64,000 nt of DNA from Flavobacteriales bacterium (GTDB lineage: Bacteria; Bacteroidota; Bacteroidia; Flavobacteriales_F; PHOS-HE28). The stretch covers positions 1 through 64,000 of the forward strand of contig JADJXF010000012.1 of assembly GCA_016715995.1 (NCBI GenBank). Direction: 5' to 3'. How positions within the stretch are numbered: position 1 is the stretch's first letter; each line of letters opens with the position of its first letter. Position numbers and translations under genes: made by a program. Of this stretch, positions 59,970-64,000 are shown one piece after another. The notes beneath the pieces are model-generated. The model was not told where the DNA came from. It saw only the letters and a list, made by a program, of their open reading frames with translations, and did no database searches.

Positions 59970-62900
59970 ATGGCTTGGATGGAGTCACTCGACGCGCGAT
60001 TCCGATTCCACATACTACTTCAGGTGCGCCACTTCTGGTTGGTGTCTCTTGTGAGCATCCTCCCAATTGCAGGACTGTTCGCGCAGCCTTTCCCCATCTT
60101 CAACGGCACCGCGGTCACGTGCATCGGCGCTTTCCTCGATAGCGGCGGGCAAGGCGCGAGCGGCTACTCGAACAACGAGAACATCACCTACACGCTCTGC
60201 CCGGATGTGCCCGGCGGGGCCATCTCGCTCAACTTCCTCACCTTCAATCTGAGCACTGCCGGGGCCGCGCCGATCGACTTCATGACGATCTACGACGGCA
60301 ATAGCACGGCCGCGCCAGTGCTGGCGAACTGGACCGGTAGCGCCGGGCAAGGGCAGGTCGTAAGCGCCTCGGCGGGCAACAGCAGCGGCTGCCTGACGAT
60401 CGTGTTCCGCAGCAACAATACGGGCACCGGTGTCTTCGCAGCGAGCATCACCTGCTATCAGCCTTGCGCGCGCCCCACCGCCGTGGCCACGCATGGTGCA
60501 GCAGGCCCGCGACGAATCTGCCCCGGGCAGATCGTCACCTTCAACAGCACGGGCAGTTTCGCTGCGCCCGGCTTCAATGTCGCAAGCCGCCGCTGGGATT
60601 TCGGCGATGGCACCATCCTGAACAATGCGCCGGCAATCGTGAACCACACCTACGCGCAGCCGGGAGGATACATGGCGCAGCTCTACTTGTTGGACAACAA
60701 CGGCTGCGCCAGCACGAACCTGGTGGACCTGCTCGTGGAAGTCGGTACCCAGCCCACGTTCCCAGGGACAGGTGGCGCGCTCAGCGGCTGCGCGGGCGAG
60801 ACACTCTGCTTGAATGGGGCGGTGACCGGCACCACCTGGACCGAGGACCCAAGCCCAAGCCTGGGCGGTGGGGTTTTCCTCCCGGACAATGTTGGACAGT
60901 GCTTCGAGAGCACGATCACCTTCAACCAGTTCCCGGCGGGCGCGACGCTCAACAACGTGAATGGGCTGCTGACCATTTGCATGGACATCGAGCACTCTTT
61001 CCTCGGCGACCTCATCATCAACATCATAAGCCCCACGGGCCAGACAGTAACTCTTCACCAACAAGGTGGCGGTGGCACCTTTCTGGGAAACCCGGTTGAC
61101 AATGACCTGACGCCGAACGCGCAGGGCACTTGCTGGAACTATTGCTGGAGCCCGACCGCCGGGAATGGAACCATGGCCGCGAATGGCGGTGGCGGCACAT
61201 TGCCATCCGGCACCTACCAGAGCCTGAATAGCCTGGCCGGCCTTGTGGGTTCACAGCTCAACGGCACCTGGACCTTCCAGGTCTGCGACATGTGGGCGAG
61301 TGATAACGGGTTCCTCTGCAACTGGGCGCTCGACTTCAACCCCTCGCTCTTCGATGACCTGATCACGTTCACTCCGATTTATGGCGCGCAGTGCGACAGC
61401 AGCTACTGGACCGGTCCCAGCATCACCAGCACCAGCGCCAACTGCAACCAGATCTGCGTGACACCTCCCGCCGCAGGGAACTTCAGCTACGTGTACCACG
61501 TCACGGACAACTTCGGCTGCAGCTACGACACCACGCTAACGGTGAACATCGTTCCAGCGCCGCAGGTGAACGCCGGTCCTGATGCGTCAACGTGCAATAC
61601 CCCGGTGCAGCTTGGCGCGAGCGTCACCAGCGGCGGATTCCCGACCAATTGCACCTATACCCTCACGCTGTATGATTCGTTCGGCGACGGCTGGACCGGA
61701 CTGTTCGGCCTCGGTTCGAATGGATCGAATGTGACCATCACGGTAAACGGCGTTCCCGCTTCCTATTGGCTGCCGAATGGCGCGCAGGGCAGCGTTACGA
61801 TTCCGGTAACCGCCGGAGCCACGATCGTGCTGAACTACACCGCTGGCAACCTATACAACGGTGAGCAATCGTTCACGCTCTTCAACAGCACGGGCGGCAT
61901 TGTTTACGCATCACCGCAAGGGCCTGGCTCGGGACTGGCATGGAGCGGTGTGGCCAATTGCCCTGGCGGCAACTTCGTGTACAGCTGGACCCCAGCCGCT
62001 GGCCTGAGCGATCCGAACATTGCCAATCCGACCGCCACCGTGGGTGGAACCACGCAATACTGCGTTACGGTCTATCAGCAAGGCCATCCAGCCTGCACCA
62101 CCACCGATTGCATGACGATCACCGTGGACAATCTGGTGGATCCCGGCACCAATGCCAACGTAGCCGCCTGCAGCAACGGTGCAGCGATCACCCTTTTCGC
62201 GCAGCTCGGCGGAACGCCAACGGCCGGTGGAACATGGACGGCGCCAGGAGGCGGAGCGCATAGTGGCACTTTCACCCCGGGCGCAGATGCTCCGGGGATC
62301 TACACCTACACGGTAGGCGGCGCTGGCGCATGCGGTGCTCCGCAGAGCAGCACCGTGAATGTGACGGTGTACCCGCTGCCGGATGCGGGGACCCCTACGA
62401 GCCTAGCTGTGTGCAGCACCGATGCGGCGCAATCGCTCTTCGCATTGCTGGGCGCCGGCGCGCAGGCAGGCGGCGCGTGGAGCGGACCATCGCCAGTGGC
62501 AGGTGGCAACTACAATCCCGCCACCATGAATCCGGGGGTTTACACCTACACGGTGAACGGCACCGCGCCCTGCCCCAACGCCACGGCGACGGTGACCGTG
62601 ACAGAAAGCGCACCACCGAACGCGGGCACCGACGCGAACATCACGTTATGCAGCACGAGCGCACCGGTGGTGATGGTTACCCAGCTTGGGGGCAGTCCGG
62701 ATGGCACAGGTTCGTGGACGGCTCCGGGCGGTGGAGCATCGAGCGGGGGCCTTGATCCCGCGGTGGATCCCCCCGGTATTTACACCTACACAGTCACTGG
62801 AACAGCGCCGTGCCCGAATGACGTAGCCACGCTGACGGTTGCCGTCAACCAAGCACCGAATGCGGGAACCAACGGAGCGATAGCACTGTGCGGCACCGAT

Positions 62901-64000
62901 GCCCCCGCCTCGCTCTTCGCACAGCTTGGCGGAACGCCCGATGCAGGCGGAGCATGGAACGGGCCATCGCCTGTCGTTGGTGGCATGATCGATCCCGCCA
63001 CGATGAGTGCGGGCGTGTACACCTATACCGTCAATGGCATCGCGCCGTGCCCGAATGAGCAAGCGACAGTGACAGTGACGATCAACCCACCGCCGGATCC
63101 CGGAACCAACGGTGCGATCACGCTCTGCACCACTGATGTACCTGCCTCGCTCTTCGCTCAACTCGGTGGTGCGCCCGATGCGGGCGGAACCTGGAGCGGT
63201 CCATCGCCCGTCGTTGGTGGCATGATCGATCCCGCCACGATGAGCGTTGGCGTTTACACCTACACCCTCGCTGGCACAGCGCCTTGCCCCGATGAGAGCG
63301 CTACGGTGACGGTCACGATCAACACACCGCCGCATCCCGGAACCAACGGTGCGATCACGCTCTGTTCAGCGGACGCGCCAGCCAGCCTCTTCGCACAGTT
63401 GGGCGGAACGCCTGATGGCGGTGGTTCATGGAGCGGTCCATCACCTGTCGTTGGTGGAATGATCGACCCCGCGACCATGAATGCGGGCGTATACACCTAC
63501 ACAGTGACTGGGACAGCACCCTGCCCGGATGAGACCGCAACTGTTACCGTGACGATCAACACACCGCCAGATCCTGGAACGCTTGGCGCAATCACCCTCT
63601 GTTCAACGGACGCGCCGGCAAGTCTCTTCGCGCAATTGGGCGGAACGCCTGATGGCGGTGGTTCATGGAGCGGTCCATCACCTGTCGTTGGTGGAATGAT
63701 CGACCCCGCGACCATGAATGCGGGCGTATACACCTACACAGTGACTGGGACAGCACCCTGCCCGGATGAGACCGCAACTGTTACCGTGACGATCAACACA
63801 CCGCCAGATCCTGGAACGCTTGGCGCAATCACCCTCTGTTCAACGGACGCGCCGGCAAGTCTCTTCGCGCAATTGGGCGGAACGCCTGATGTAGGCGGTA
63901 CATGGAGCGGACCAAGTGCTGTGGTCGGCGGCATGATCGACCCCGCGACGATGAGCGCTGGCGTGTACACCTACACGGTGAACGGCATCGCGCCGTGCCC
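59970..64000 (+). CDS. Giant secreted CUB/PKD/P-domain protein with 79-residue tandem repeats (runs off window)
   Basis: The frame is open for 1,343 codons from ATG 59970 (a second ATG is at 59979) to the window end without a stop. A signal peptide ends about residue 39 (ILPIAGLFAQ). A CUB-like domain (about 44-155: DSGGQGASGYSNNENITYTL, MTIYDGNSTAAPVLANWTG) is followed by PKD (about 157-255: RRWDFGDGTI), a P-domain-like segment (about 275-455: ICMDIEHSFLGDLIINI, GTWTFQVCDMWASDNGFLC) and a beta domain with YDSFGDGWTGLFGLGS. From residue 724 at least eight Ig-like units of 79-81 residues follow, each with a LFAQLGG core and ending in GVYTYTV plus a Cys-Pro. The N-terminal half is paralogous to the gene at 56104. 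A T9SS type B end is expected beyond the window but not seen. Probable surface adhesin of the SprB kind. Confidence 0.88.
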   Translation, partial: MAWMESLDARFRFHILLQVRHFWLVSLVSILPIAGLFAQPFPIFNGTAVTCIGAFLDSGGQGASGYSNNENITYTLCPDVPGGAISLNFLTFNLSTAGAAPIDFMTIYDGNSTAAPVLANWTGSAGQGQVVSASAGNSSGCLTIVFRSNNTGTGVFAASITCYQPCARPTAVATHGAAGPRRICPGQIVTFNSTGSFAAPGFNVASRRWDFGDGTILNNAPAIVNHTYAQPGGYMAQLYLLDNNGCASTNLVDLLVEVGTQPTFPGTGGALSGCAGETLCLNGAVTGTTWTEDPSPSLGGGVFLPDNVGQCFESTITFNQFPAGATLNNVNGLLTICMDIEHSFLGDLIINIISPTGQTVTLHQQGGGGTFLGNPVDNDLTPNAQGTCWNYCWSPTAGNGTMAANGGGGTLPSGTYQSLNSLAGLVGSQLNGTWTFQVCDMWASDNGFLCNWALDFNPSLFDDLITFTPIYGAQCDSSYWTGPSITSTSANCNQICVTPPAAGNFSYVYHVTDNFGCSYDTTLTVNIVPAPQVNAGPDASTCNTPVQLGASVTSGGFPTNCTYTLTLYDSFGDGWTGLFGLGSNGSNVTITVNGVPASYWLPNGAQGSVTIPVTAGATIVLNYTAGNLYNGEQSFTLFNSTGGIVYASPQGPGSGLAWSGVANCPGGNFVYSWTPAAGLSDPNIANPTATVGGTTQYCVTVYQQGHPACTTTDCMTITVDNLVDPGTNANVAACSNGAAITLFAQLGGTPTAGGTWTAPGGGAHSGTFTPGADAPGIYTYTVGGAGACGAPQSSTVNVTVYPLPDAGTPTSLAVCSTDAAQSLFALLGAGAQAGGAWSGPSPVAGGNYNPATMNPGVYTYTVNGTAPCPNATATVTVTESAPPNAGTDANITLCSTSAPVVMVTQLGGSPDGTGSWTAPGGGASSGGLDPAVDPPGIYTYTVTGTAPCPNDVATLTVAVNQAPNAGTNGAIALCGTDAPASLFAQLGGTPDAGGAWNGPSPVVGGMIDPATMSAGVYTYTVNGIAPCPNEQATVTVTINPPPDPGTNGAITLCTTDVPASLFAQLGGAPDAGGTWSGPSPVVGGMIDPATMSVGVYTYTLAGTAPCPDESATVTVTINTPPHPGTNGAITLCSADAPASLFAQLGGTPDGGGSWSGPSPVVGGMIDPATMNAGVYTYTVTGTAPCPDETATVTVTINTPPDPGTLGAITLCSTDAPASLFAQLGGTPDGGGSWSGPSPVVGGMIDPATMNAGVYTYTVTGTAPCPDETATVTVTINTPPDPGTLGAITLCSTDAPASLFAQLGGTPDVGGTWSGPSAVVGGMIDPATMSAGVYTYTVNGIAPC
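62139..64000 (+). repeat. Coding tandem repeat, 237-bp unit, at least eight copies
   Basis: Unit starts at 62139, 62382, 62619, 62859, 63096, 63333, 63570 and 63807 (last one cut by the edge). Lengths are 243, 237, 240 and then 237 each. Units become more alike toward the right. Each encodes one Ig-like domain with two Cys. Confidence 0.9.
63399..63891 (+). repeat. Exact 237-bp tandem duplication inside the repeat array
   Basis: Bases 63399-63654 are identical by eye to 63636-63891, a run of 256 bases at an offset of 237. This indicates very recent duplication or gene conversion. Confidence 0.9.

Noticed and set aside
60015..61064. A 349-codon minus-strand frame
   Set aside because: It is opposite the CUB/PKD/P-domain coding frame and shows no protein-like motifs.
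62786..63970. Four similar 78-codon frames on the minus strand, which might look like a tandem family of small genes
   Set aside because: They are the antisense image of the 237-bp coding repeats of the giant adhesin; the plus-strand frame is continuous and has domain logic.
62139..64000. CRISPR-like array
   Set aside because: Repeat units are 237 bp, directly adjacent, in frame and protein-coding. There are no unique spacers of CRISPR size and no cas genes.

Overview
The window looks like a chromosomal piece of a GC-rich, free-living Bacteroidota, most likely a flavobacterium-like lineage known mainly from metagenomes. Evidence: promoter boxes of the Bacteroidota type (TAnnTTTG, often TAnnTTCG here); type IX secretion (T9SS) cargo with type A and type B C-terminal domains and a PorE-like envelope protein; a fused SecDF; a type III glutamine synthetase; the order purM-prfA-pyrF; and families largely confined to the phylum (DUF6089, DUF2851, bacterial GH3, paired deoxynucleoside kinases). 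I see no prophage, insertion sequence, CRISPR array, rRNA or replication origin.

Layout. 1-4.6 kb: NSS amino-acid transporter with a tiny coupled membrane protein, an RmlD-like reductase, a DUF6089 outer-membrane protein and a SpoU-type RNA methylase. 4.6-10.5 kb: mutS, a YfhO-like membrane protein and two tRNAs (Gly-GCC, Leu-TAA). 10.5-16.2 kb: pdhB, etfB-etfA, a bifunctional nuclease, murA and a TlpA thioredoxin. 16.3-24.4 kb: a secreted M43 protease, grpE-dnaJ, DUF2167, adenine deaminase, a lipoprotein and gluQ. 24.5-34 kb: Na+/H+ pyrophosphatase, two deoxynucleoside kinases, GH3, DUF2797, sppA and folK. 34-46 kb: a TPR lipoprotein, an ion channel, PspC-DUF2851, pyrF-prfA-purM, a PorE-like protein and glnN. 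46-54 kb: a CaCA exchanger, tatA, secDF, an FG-GAP secreted protein and mdh. 54-64 kb: an ECF sigma factor, a membrane PKD/CHU_C protein resembling an anti-sigma or sensor, and two large paralogous CUB/PKD/P-domain surface proteins. The second of these runs off the window as an uninterrupted frame of more than 1,340 codons with 79-residue tandem repeats.

The most interesting unit is 54.0-64.0 kb. An ECF sigma gene is followed by a one-pass membrane protein whose extracytoplasmic part resembles T9SS cargo, and then by two giant T9SS-type surface proteins. This could be a self-contained regulatory and adhesin locus. Much of the rest of the window serves export and the envelope: SecDF, TatA, SppA, the PorE-like protein and several T9SS cargos.

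Caution: at least nine genes, including mutS, grpE, dnaJ, secDF and glnN, carry small frame breaks. Most involve one or two bases in otherwise well-conserved genes, so I read them mainly as sequencing or assembly errors. The loss of the DnaJ zinc-finger region is larger and deserves separate checking.
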